From Tubiluchus corallicola (lineage: Eukaryota > Priapulida > Priapulimorpha > Priapulimorphida > Tubiluchidae): DNA of 64,000 nt. Positions 24,691-36,700 of the stretch are shown here, piece after piece. The stretch spans positions 620,001 through 684,000 of the forward strand of contig JAQGDQ010000059.1 in assembly GCA_030141605.1 (NCBI GenBank). Reading direction: 5' to 3'. A program made the position numbers and the translations under genes. Within the stretch, counting starts at the first letter, position 1, and each line of letters begins with the position of its first letter. Below the pieces are notes generated by a model. That model was not told where the DNA came from and ran no database searches. It saw only the letters and a list, made by a program, of their open reading frames with translations.

Positions 24691-27600
24691 CAAATGTAGA
24701 ATTATTACAACTGCAAAAGCATCATTTCTATATAAGACAAGTAACAACTCTGCAGTTGTTTCAACACTCTTTATGTTCAAATTAAGGCAGCCTATATATA
24801 CTGCAATCAGTCATACCCTATACAGCAAAAACATACAAAAAGGCATCAAACATAAATAAGTTTGCTAGTGCATAACTTTTATAGATACTCAACTGTACAT
24901 TCAGAGGAAAATATAGATGTATAAGAAAGAAGCCAAGTTACTGTGGCTGAGTAGAAAGCATACAGAGCTGACAATTCTAAAAACACAGTATAACACCTTG
25001 TTGTAGATATTAGTACTTAAAGAGAATTCAATTTTGTTATTTTATCATTTTTTCAGGGGTTTTGTTAGAAATACGATATAACAAAATGACATAACAAAAT
25101 AAACAGGCTTTTTCAATTTGATACAATAAGTAGGTCACAAGTTCACAACACTACTTTACTTACATCATAAATGAAAAACGTAAAGTATCTATTAAGTGAA
25201 TTTAATCTAACATTTCATTCCATTTAGAGGCCCATAGTTTTTCAAATAATTAACTTAAAAAAACAATAAATTTTGTAGCTTGATGGAACCTAAAATCTCT
25301 GTTATTACTTAAATCATAATCTAAAAAAATGGAGCACTTGTGTACGCTCAATGTGAATAAAAAGTGGGGTCATCTGGTTACCTTGCAATGCAAACACTTA
25401 TCCTGCCATGTGCTTGCACAATTTTTTGCAGCTCTGTAGTTACTACTATCAAAAACAAACAATCCAAAATGTTTATTAATACCATTTTTTTGCTTTTTGA
25501 TGAACTTCATTGCCCACAATGTAGTGAAAACCAGTTACCGACGATAAAATAAATAACCTCAGCTAGCTAACGCAAACAAGATAACAGAAGAATTATTTTA
25601 ACAAGCTAAAACTGAAATATACAAGCTGAATAACCAACCCAGTACCTACTCTGTGCCTACAACCTCGCAGAATTCCATGTTTATCTATAATTATATTATT
25701 GTAGCACTTACATATTTTGATGTATAATCGTGTGGATTAAAGCTATGCAAGCACTTTAAAGTTACTGCTAATTGATTCGATGACTAATTCACATACAAAC
25801 ACAACAATTTAGTTAGCTAGAATGGCGAAATTTCTGAGTGTACTGCAGAGGCTTTGTGCCTTCGTGCTGTCCACCAGTTAACGTCATTTTTTTCAAACAT
25901 GTCCAAAGTAATGTTCGTTTGGTGGGAGATGCGAATGATTTAAATTTCTTTTTTCACTTTTAAGCAAGACATATAATGCACATATCTTATGTGGTAATTT
26001 CAGCACTTTTAAGTGTATAATAAAATGCACATGAATGTTGTCCGATGGTTGGTTTTTCTTTTAATATATTCTCATTAATTTTATATTCTCCTGATGTCCT
26101 GTAACCAAAATCTTCAAGCAAAGTAATTCCTTTTTATCAATTCTTTGTTAGTCTGAATGTATTACACTGATATTCACATTACACTTGAATTTTAATCGAG
26201 ATTACAATATACCAGTAATAATTATCATCAATATTTTCTGTCGCAAAAAGACTTCTAAGTTACACCTTCTTTTGCGAGAAGACGTCTAAGTTCTTAGACA
26301 TTCTACGTCGGTATAACGAGCAGTATACGAACACTACTTTTTAAGTGATCACTGCTTTCACTCTTTATAATCCTGATAAATTTCTGTACCTCATTTAGTA
26401 AAATACTGACCATACATACTAGTTTTTTTATTACTATCACTTATTAGTACTAAACTTGATGCTGCACAGATACAATAAAATCAAACAAAATGCAGAAATA
26501 ACCAAGATAAAACAAAGAAATGATAAAATTACATTAAGTAAACTACTGTTATAACTTACAAAATGATAAAGTTCTGCAAGAATCCTAAAATTAATAAACA
26601 ATTACTCACTTTACTAAACACGTGCCTGAATAAGTATAACAGAATTAACAGGTTTTTTGTCAGCTGACGTACGATAACATCAGCAGCTCATTCAACAGTA
26701 GTTGTGCCTAAAAAGCGCCACAAGCAAAGTATACACAATTTGCCACAAGTGATAATGTTTATTCAGTTAGTTTGTTTACCATAATTTTCCCGTAAAAATA
26801 CAAATAATTATGTAATATAATTATAGTTTAAAGGTTAATAATGATCAGCAGTAATCGTGCCTTCTTACACATCACAATTTTTTGTTTAACTACAAATATA
26901 ATAAAGTAATAACCCGGATTATTGCTCCATTTGCACTTGCCACGTTATATTTCTTTTGCACCTAAGTTTACACGTCGTAACTTTTAAATAACTACGCATA
27001 GAATTATATTACAACTCTTTTAGGATGCTATAGTTAAGTAATACCGAAAAATTAGTCATAAAAATTAATGCTTCATTGATTTGATCTACTCATATAGTAC
27101 GAAAGGCCATTATGTGAATATTGATGACATTTCACCAGCACTATAGAGTACACTGAACAACACCGAACTGACTTATGCTGTTTTATTTTTAGATAGCGTA
27201 TCTATTTAGAGTATACCCAATGTATTTGTTATGACATATTCCGTCGTAACTATACATAAAAACTACATTGGGCTAGGCCATCTTATTATTAACTTGATGG
27301 GCCGCACAGAAACATTATAGGATTAGAAAGCATAAACATTGGAAAAATAAGTTGACTTATTGCTTGTATAAACCCTTCACGTAAAATTTACTTGACATTA
27401 TTCTTAAAATTTGAATTGTTTAATATAATTTTAGTAATCAATATTTCCAGTAATTTGACATAAATGATATTGCTTCATTACCATTAACACAACTTACCAA
27501 AGTTACGTTCAGCTTCAATTTTATCGCTAGGAATGGTCCGAATACTATGGTTTATAGATATTAAAAACCTGAATTAGCAAAGCCAAAATTACAATAACAA

Positions 27601-27754
27601 ACTCGCTGTAAATTGCTAAGACTAGGCTCAGCAAGGTCTATTTAAATTTATTTGTCTGCTGTGACGTCACTTGGTAGAACGCCGCTGACTTGTGAACACA
27701 TAATTATAAGGGCATAGTTCAAACTTCAAACTCCAGGTACACCTGCTCACACAC
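24691..27754. other. Spacer upstream of the perilipin gene, no gene seen
   Basis: AT-rich sequence between divergent genes. It must hold the perilipin promoter and perhaps a 5' UTR exon, but I cannot place them. A 7-bp hairpin (gtctaagttcttagac) is at about 26285-26300. No coding homology was found. Confidence 0.5.
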
Positions 27755-28169
27755 ATTGACAACTCAATCGCTAAAATTAATAGATTGCAAAACTTGCCTG
27801 CCACGGTTGGCATAATCATAATGTTCATATTTGGCCAAAATGAATTGAGTCATTACATATAGTACATGTTACAAGACGAAATTTGTTGCTATGCAAAAAT
27901 CTGAGAAATATATGACTACCTCATATTAATATTATATAGCTAGTTCTACATATAGTTCATTTTTAATTAACGTTTCCTTGAATTGTATTAAAAGCATAGA
28001 AAACTTACTAAAAGAATTTTTAAAATATGCATATTAAAAATGCGTATAGACATGAATAGACTTCAATTAAATTTTCTACATTCAATGAACGAAGTTCAAA
28101 ATGCAGACAATTAATGGCTTAGAACATTGTTATCGATAAAAATTGTTGCATGGCCGATATCTGTAGTTG
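27755..28169 (+). repeat. Left arm of a 415-bp inverted repeat
   Basis: The arm runs from attgacaactcaatcgc to gatatctgtagttg and is matched in inverted orientation by 31731-32146. By eye about four bases in five agree, with long identical blocks such as cctcatattaatattatata. The flanks outside the two arms do not match. Confidence 0.88.
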
Positions 28170-30167
28170 CAGGTGTGTATGACACTCCCTAAATAATTAA
28201 AAAATTGCCTGCAATCATATTTTCTGGTTGTAAGTACGTACGTTAACGTAAATGAACTTTGATTAAAAGTCCTATGTGGAATTAAGAAGAAAGAGAAAAC
28301 GTTTCATGTTTTTTATCTTCAGGTGAAAGATTAAAAACGGGGAAAATCCCATGAAATTTAGTACAAGTACCAACTGTTTGGGCTTTTTTAGAACGTTTAG
28401 CAAGATGAACAAAAAAATATTACATTTAAAAAACGATACAATCACTAAGGTAAAAGCATAGACACGGTGAAACAAGGCCACAAGGTAAGCACAAAAGCAT
28501 AAAAGCACAATCAAATCTTAGAGTGAGGCAAAACGTATCTGGTAACAAACTTTTGGTTATGTTGTAGGATTCATGCTGAAGGCTGACCTGAATGGCCATT
28601 AAGCCCATCTTTTCTTCCTAATAATTATAAATCTGTAAAATAAAAACCCGTATACTTTTTTGTCTGTGAGCATTGTGGATTTAAGACAATCCATACGCTG
28701 TTTTTTTTTCGTAATCATTATGTTGGGCAACCGGTATCTTACACATCCACTATCTTAGCATGCAGAGAGCTAGAATCACGAAACTTGTGGCATGTATATC
28801 TGAGTTAATGGCAGTGAAAGTGATATGCTGAATGACGACCTCGATCATGAAGTCAATGACACCAGACATCAATCAGTTTTTTTCGATTTCCATTCAACTC
28901 CTCCTAAGGCTTTTAGTTAAATTCATAAGTGTTGCAGGGTACAGGTGTATACCAGGAGATTCTTTAAGGACCCGAGATAAGATCCAAAATACGCCATGTT
29001 CAGTAACTCTAAAACTATAGTAACTAGAATCATGGAACTTGATGGAAAAACTGCTGATGTACGAGAACAGTTAGTTGTATAGTTAAAAAAGCTAGAATTG
29101 CCTAACAGCAAACATAGAAGCCAAAGTATGAAAATTGAGAGCATCCATGCAGTTTTAACTCCTCGTCGGCTTCAAGTTATATTGGAAATTTTTCGTACGT
29201 ATTGAGCATTTGTGGCATAAATGCACAGTACATACCTAGACTTTAAAAAATGGGATTCTATAAAGACCTGCGATAAGTGCCAAAATGCGTTACATTGAGT
29301 AACTGTAAACATTTAATAGCTTGAGTCACAAAATTGCAGAGACAAAGGGGTTCCAACAAATTTATGGTTTAAAAAAGCTGGAGTTGTTTAGACTTAAGAT
29401 AACAGCTGAAATGTAAACCTTTCTGGCATAAGGTTTTAAATGATGGTAACTTTAACTCACAAATGCAACAAGCTGTAGTCACGAAATTTTCAGGGTAGAC
29501 ACCTGTATACATATCATAACTGTATGTATCATAAATGTGTGGTGACCTCGGTCACAGGGTGGACGACATTTGTTACTCTTTTATGGTAATAGCAGTAGGT
29601 AGTAGTAAAAATTCTATTTATTGCCGAAATTTTAAAAAGTGCAACATTAGCCGAGTGTTATTTTCTGACAGATTAAAAAAAGTACTGTAGATTACTAACA
29701 TATAAAGCTTTTCGAATAAAGGAAATAAAAAAAATAAAGAATTTTAGAACAATGCACACATTCAGCTCTCTTTTTATAAGGCTTAGATTGATCAAGTTAA
29801 ATTTAAAAAATTTTCGTCTATTGTTTAGGTGTTGCAAGGTAATAAACTACTTTTTTACATGCAGTCAAATGATGAACACGGTCATACTCGCATACTTGGC
29901 TCTGAATTCATTTAGTCTTGCTCATATAATTTATTATTATATCTTTAATTTATTTAGCAGCTGTTTGAATAAATCGTTACTGATAATAGATATAATTTGG
30001 AAGAAAGACCCAGTTTGGTGAAAAATAACTATGTTTGTTTAAATACACCAAATAGCATTTTCGCGCTGTTAGCCAGTTAACCTGCCAGCGAGTGTCACTG
30101 TCATTAGTAAATTCACTGAGGTTTGAGCACTTAAGCAATACAGGTGAGCATTCTCTGTCAGAAAGTG
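28170..30167. other. Loop side of the inverted repeat, upstream of RRS1
   Basis: This non-coding stretch contains the diverged tandem repeat listed separately (28760-29580). ORFs at 28272-28608 (-), 28832-29144 and 29752-30021 (+) lack recognisable domains. The RRS1 promoter should lie toward its right end or just beyond. Confidence 0.5.
28760..29580. repeat. Diverged tandem repeat, units of roughly 260-300 bp
   Basis: Related blocks recur: variants of agctagaatcacgaaactt at 28767, 29025, 29321 and 29470, and gattctttaaggacccgagataag at 28958 against gattctataaagacctgcgataag at 29250, followed in both by related aaaaaagctrgar sequence. Units are heavily diverged. No open frame spans them. 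Confidence 0.65.
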
Positions 30168-30545
30168 AATTCGAATCGAAACGAATTTGTGACTTTTGAA
30201 CTCAAATCAAACAGAACTTCGAGATTTAGAATCTGAATATAATACAATTGTAAACATTTTCGAATCATAAATAAAAAGCGGTCTCACAAAGAGCATGCAT
30301 ATTACATTATTTATTCCATGGTAAAAACACTAATAATTGTCTAAAAATTGTGCACAGAACTCTCAGCTAAATTGCGCCGATTGCATGCTCTTTTAAATGT
30401 TTTAACAACAAGGAACGCATGCTCATTATATCATACATGTTGTTGAAGTCTTGAATTATTTGAATCTGTTACTTTAGGTTCGATTCGAATTCGAACTAAA
30501 AAAAATTCGTTCGAATCGAATGTGGACTCGAACGTTCGATATTCA
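30168..30545. repeat. ttcgaatcgaa-rich segment with inverted ends
   Basis: Both ends carry ttcgaa-type motifs in opposite orientation: left aattcgaatcgaaacgaat at 30168, right complement attcgattcgaacgaattt at 30502-30521. In between is AT-rich non-coding DNA. It may be a MITE-like element. It ends about 140 bp before the RRS1 start codon. Confidence 0.4.
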
Positions 30546-30607
30546 GTTATTCACGCCTATATATATATATATATAATTCACCCTTATTGAGCAGGCTGAA
30601 GTCTGAA

Positions 30608-30709
30608 ATGGAGGCTTCATGTGACAGACCGAAACTCAAATTGCTTTCTGCACTTTTTCAAGTTTACGCTTTTGCATTGTTTCAATATGTCAGCCACCGT
30701 GGTAAATAA
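30608..30709 (+). promoter_or_regulatory. Upstream ORF overlapping the RRS1 start
   Basis: An ATG at 30608 opens 33 codons that end with TAA at 30707-30709, in another frame, 20 bases past the RRS1 ATG. If the transcript starts upstream of 30608, this overlapping uORF would lower RRS1 translation. If it starts downstream, it is irrelevant. Confidence 0.4.
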
Positions 30710-33700
30710 TGTTTTACAGCAAGTCGCCGACAAGGAAGCTAAATTCAAACCCATAACAGTAAATAAAGAGCTGGATGTTGAAGTTGACCCAGGGAACTTA
30801 CTAGCCTGTGATCCCAATTATTTGACAGAGCAAAAGTTTCGGTAAGCGAATTAATGTTTTTACTTAGTGCTGGAGTTTGGCAAAACTATCACTATCAGTA
30901 TCATAAGTGTAAAAAAGTAAGGATCAGTATGTATGCATCAAACTATTCTAGTATTGAAGGGCTACCTAAATGTAAGCTCAGATTTTAAACAGTGCCAAAT
31001 GATTGTCGTGAAGTGATCAATTGCAAAAAAGTGATTCTGTGTACTTTACTTTTCCTGCCTTAACTTATTTGAGTGCCAGTCAGTTGTAAGAGGGGGTACT
31101 GTGGAAGCATGGTATAATTTAATCATTTTATTAAGCTGAAACTCGACCATCAAATAATTAAGGAACTCGACCACTAATGGTGCACTGAAGGCACATATTC
31201 CTCAACCGAACTCAAGTTTAACCGAATGATGATCCGCATACACTGAATGAAGCTACTTAACCGAATTCGGAACAAAGTATCAAGTTAAATTGGAATACCA
31301 GGTCGAAGTTTGTTGTCTGGTGTTCACTGCTTATTATCACCTTTTTTCGCATAACTTTTTGTAAGTATCATATGAAATTATTTGGTTTGCTTAATATAAT
31401 TTTCACCAAATATGACAGTCATTAAAAATGCAAGGGATTGCAACCTGTAAAGAAAGGGCGGAATTTGAAGGTAGTTTGATACTTTAAAGGTGGAAAAGTG
31501 CTGAAGGTCCGAGGTTCCTAAATTACCCTTTTTTAATAACCAAAGCCGAAAAGCGTGAGTAGAAAGAGAAACATATTTATATGCAGAACACCATACTTAC
31601 TTGTGTTTTAAGTTGCTAAAAAAAGGAGAAACAGTTAATTGAAATGCTAACATATATATTTTACAATATTTACATACGCAAACAACATTAATAACAATGC
31701 AACAAACAAACAATATTAATTGACATAATTCAACTACAGATATCGGTCATGCAAAAATCTTTATCGAAAGCAATGTTTGAATCCATTAATTGTCATCATT
31801 TTGAACTTCGTTCATTAAATGTAGAAAATTTAATTGAAGTCTGTTCATTCCATATGTATATTTTAAAAAAATTTTTAGTGAGTTTTCTATGCTTTTTAAT
31901 GCAATTCAAGCAAACATTAATTAAAAAGAAAATGAACTATATGTAAAACCAGCTATATAATATTAATATGAGGTAGTCATGTATTGCTTAGATTTTTGTA
32001 AAGCATCAGATTGTGTCTCGCAACTCGTACTATGTGCAGATTGTGCACTGACTCAGTTCATTAAGGACAAATATGAACATTATGATTATGCCAACCATGG
32101 CAGGCAAGTTTTGGAATTTATTATTTTTAGCAATTAAGTTGTCAATATTGATTGACATAAGCATAAACATTTATGAAAACTAATCTAAAGACAAGCTGTC
32201 TAACGGAGTAATGTTCTGTGTGCTCTAAGACACAGTATCTAGGCATTACCAACGATTTAGTTTGGCAGAAGGCTTTTAGAACATACGATATTCATAATAT
32301 CTAAAAATAGGTTAGGTACAAGTTTAACATCACATATGCCATGCAAGGTTAAAACTACCTATGAATGCGGCTTCAACGTGTTGAAACTGTTTTACTCTTG
32401 CAACAGTCCACGACACAATCGATGTTTACCGGACCGGATTTTTGTACTGATATTCGGGATAAAAATTCGGAGTGCCTACTATATTTGCAGTACTGCATGC
32501 TTACAGTTAAAATGCTTCAGAGTAGTGAAAGTACTGCATTGTAACTTGGCACTAATCAAAGGTCACACGGGTGGCAGTCTTAGGTTTTTGTGTAGGTTTG
32601 CCTCAGAAGTAATTTGAGCTAGTGAACGAAAGATTTCAGCAGGATAGTCAATGACTTCAGCATGTCAACCTTATAAAGAAATCAAACAGAGACAAACATG
32701 TTAATAAAAAATTATTAATGGTATTTTGATTGCCTTGTAAAATTCGCATTGTTGATAATTGTTGTAAAAACAATATCAATGAAAACAAAGGGGGGTATGT
32801 TTGCACGTCAGTGCTAGTATTGTTGGAGTGCACCTCGGTAAAGTCACCAAATCTAAGTTAAAAAGTTGTTTTATGCTGTATCAAGTAAAAGCAAACACAT
32901 AATGTTTTTCTACTAGTTGCACTAATAGACTACTCAGTTTACTGATGCTGCCAGAAGATGCTTCTAGTAGGCCTAAACAAAACTGAATAAATTACGATCT
33001 AAATCTGTGAGCATGATTGTGTTTAACACTTCATGGTGCTTGATCCATGTGGTTTGCTTATGTCTGAGTTCCTACCCCATCTGTCTACTCTACCTTGTGT
33101 AGTCTTGTGTAGTAGACTGTGTGCATAGTATAGTTTTAGAATTAATTGATGTTACCAAATCCTCGAAATGACTAGGGTCACCATTCACTATATCATTATC
33201 AAGGCTCTTAGCACAGTTTTGTACCCTGTAAGTTTTGTTTTCAAGTTAATATCTAATGATAATAGTAATTGAAGTTGGACGTGCTTAAGAAAACTAGAAA
33301 CCTAACATGAACAACAAGGAAAAAGTGTATTGGTTTTCTTATATCCATGCTGTTTATAAAGGTGTGAGTTTTACTCACTGCTTCATTAGCCTACCTTCTT
33401 GCACTTTACCTGCATCTTGTATACACACTGGGGCACCTATAGTTTCTTGTTCAGTTGTCAGATGTGTGAATTAAATAACCTCCAAGAATTTCATTATTTT
33501 TTGCATTTGAGCAAAAATACATAAATTACATATTAATAATTTGTAAAATAGAATATAGTAATTACAATTTTTCCGAATTTTTTTTAGAACAAGTCTATAA
33601 GAAAAGGTAACAAAATAGTTGACTTTTGCAATATAAACTTTAAACCGTATTACTGTCTATCATCCTATATTAAATCAGTTTGCGTCTTATAGTTTATCAT

Positions 33701-36700
33701 TTGCTGCTAAAATTTACAGAGGGAATCGAGCAGAATTGGAGCTGTATCTGAAGTCATTAGCCCGAGACAACACACAGATTCTTCTTAATAAAATCTGGGA
33801 GGTAGGTTGAATAAAATTTTTAATTTGTCTTACATGATTTTTAAGATATTTCTCGTATCACTGTTTTTACTTCAGTTTTGCACCTATTATGCCTTTATAA
33901 GTTCCATTTTACAGACGCCAACTGATGTGCATCTGTAAAAGGTGTGATTCACCCTGTTATTATTTTCCTAACATTTATGTGCAACTTCTGTTTAGAAATT
34001 TACAGAGAACTTTGGTTCCAGAACCAATACTCTGCAATCCTATTCATTAGAGCATGGAAGCAATACTGCAGCTCGTACTTTTAATGTCACTTTATTCAAA
34101 GTCATTGTCCACAAAAAACCTGCCCAGTGGTCTTCTGCCTGGATGAGTTCTAAGCTGGTGAGCTTCAGCTATAGTGAGCTTTTACCTGAGTGAGCACTTA
34201 CCTGGTCAGTTCTCACATAACAATTTATACCTTAGAAAATTCCACTTTAGTGTTTTCTATGCCAGTTGGCAACAGCAGCAGGCTATAGCCTTATAAGCTC
34301 CAATTTGATACCTCCATTGTCTGGCCTCCATATTTTGCATGTCATGTAGTAATGGGTAAAGCATGTGACGATGTACTGGCATGAGTGACTAGAGTCACAT
34401 GCGTCCACATTATAAAATAAGGTTTTTGTAAGACTGCTATTTAATATTGTACACATTTAAGATAGTAGCATAAGTTATTAATAGTAGTAATACTATTAGA
34501 TACTAATCAGCAGTGACTAGTTAATAATGGACCTAGTACCTGCATATTTAACGTATAATTAGTAATGAATAATTTGTCTTATTAGCTGCATCACATTGTG
34601 AAAATAAAATATTTTTTTGCAAAAAAAGTTTTTGCAGAGAAAATAATTGTTTTTGCTTTTCTTTCTTTTATGTAGCTACCTACAGAGAGGAAAGAAGATG
34701 TCATAATTGCTAAGGTAATATTTCTTTTATATGAACATCACACAATAATCTTACTTTGCAGTGTACCACTTATTTTGCATGTCACCCAGTGGGTGTATCA
34801 TGTCAACCATTCAAAAGAGTGTTACTTACAGTCAGAATGTTCCTTTTTTACATAAAGTATGTCATTTTTACAATAAATTCACTGACTGTTAAACCAATTC
34901 ATTTTTAAGAACTACTTACTACTTTATGCATGTTTTGCTGGCAAAGTCATATTTTTGAGAGCTTATCTTGTTTCTTTTAGAATTTATTTGCTAATTCTAA
35001 ACTTATTGTAGTAATACCGGCAGTTTACAAAATTTGGCAGCAATTAACGAAGAGCAATAATTAATGTGTAATTATTTGCACAACTAAAACTGTGTGAGCT
35101 AGTTTTCTTTTAGTTTAATAAATATGGTGTTACTGTCCTACAGTTGTGGTATTTTTTCAGCTGCCGCCTCCTACTTATCGACTACCAAGAGAAAAGAAAG
35201 TGGGTATTTTATTTAACTATATAGATTCCCTATAATAATAAAATTGTATGCTGATTAAGTTCTACTCACATTTCTCTAAATCTGTTTTAATTAAGAGGCT
35301 CTGTAACACAATTACATTTGTAAGCTTTTAATTTTTTAATTGATTTGGTACTTTTTGTAACATGCAGTTTGTTGCTTTTCATTTATAATCAGCTATGTAT
35401 ATCCATTTGTGTTTGGTAAAGTATAGAGCTGGTCCTTCTAAAATATAGGTTCAGTAATGAGATAAGAAACTTTTCTAATTTTGTATCTTATGCTCGTTGT
35501 TATAAACTGCGGAAACCAGAAACCTTTGTCATCAAAATGCACGCTGTGCACTTTTTTGCCTGATTACACCCAAACCCCTTTTTCAGATCCCAAAGCCAAA
35601 ACCACCAACTAAATGGGAGCTATTTGCACGTGCAAAGGGAATAAATAAACAGAAGAAAGGGCGCATGGTTTGGGATGAGCAGAGCAAGACATATAAACCT
35701 AGATGGGGTTATAAAAGGGCAAATGATGATACTAAGGACTGGCTGATAGAAGTTCCAGGAAATGCTGGTATAATTTCCTTGTAACCGTAAAAATAATGTA
35801 AAGTTAATTCTTAATTATCCAAACTGCATTAATTTAATTACATGATATAAGATGACTTTATAACAAATTCTTTTCGTCTGTCTGCCATCTATTGCTGTCT
35901 GTGTTTTTAAAATACATCTAAATTTAATTTAGATACAGTTAAATTTAACCAAAAATTATGCATCACAGCATTCCTTATTTACCAGATCCGTACGAAGACC
36001 AGTTTGCAAAACGTAAAGAAGCGAAGAAGGAACGCATAGCAAAGAACGAGCTGCAACGGTACAGGAACATTATCAAATCCAAAGGCAAACATAATACAAA
36101 AGGTAAAACAGCTAAGTGCATTTGACTTTGCATGTCTCTGACCCAATGAATGTGCTTATTCTGCTCCATATTTTTTACCTGTCAAATAATTTAATAGAAT
36201 GCAATTAATTAATTTGTCACTTTAAAATATGTTACTCCCCACTTTTTTTTATTTTATACTTTCAATATTAAATAATTAGTTCATTTCTAATAAATTTCAG
36301 TTAGGAGACATCTTCTAATCAGTGGCGTGCAGTGTGTTGTGGTTGCTGTGTAAGTTTATTAAAACTCGGTGATCTTTTATTGGGGTTTGCCAAGTTGCAT
36401 TAACGTAACGTAACGCATTGGGTTTTGCCATAATCGCGAATTAACTTAAGTCATAAACTGGTTGAAAGTTTCCAACTTTAGTAACTTCATTAGCGTGCAT
36501 ATCTGAATAAAGAGACTTACCTAGTCTGTTCATTAAGTCTTTAATCTGTGGTGTTGCATTGTGAGTATTATTACAGCAACTAAGTGCACTTGCTGACTGT
36601 TCTTCTAGGTGCTGCAAATTTCTTTGCTTTGTCTAGCACTGTCGATCCGTGATTCTATTTCCAGCCCATGGGAGGGAAAGTTCTACCTCGCTGCATTCAC

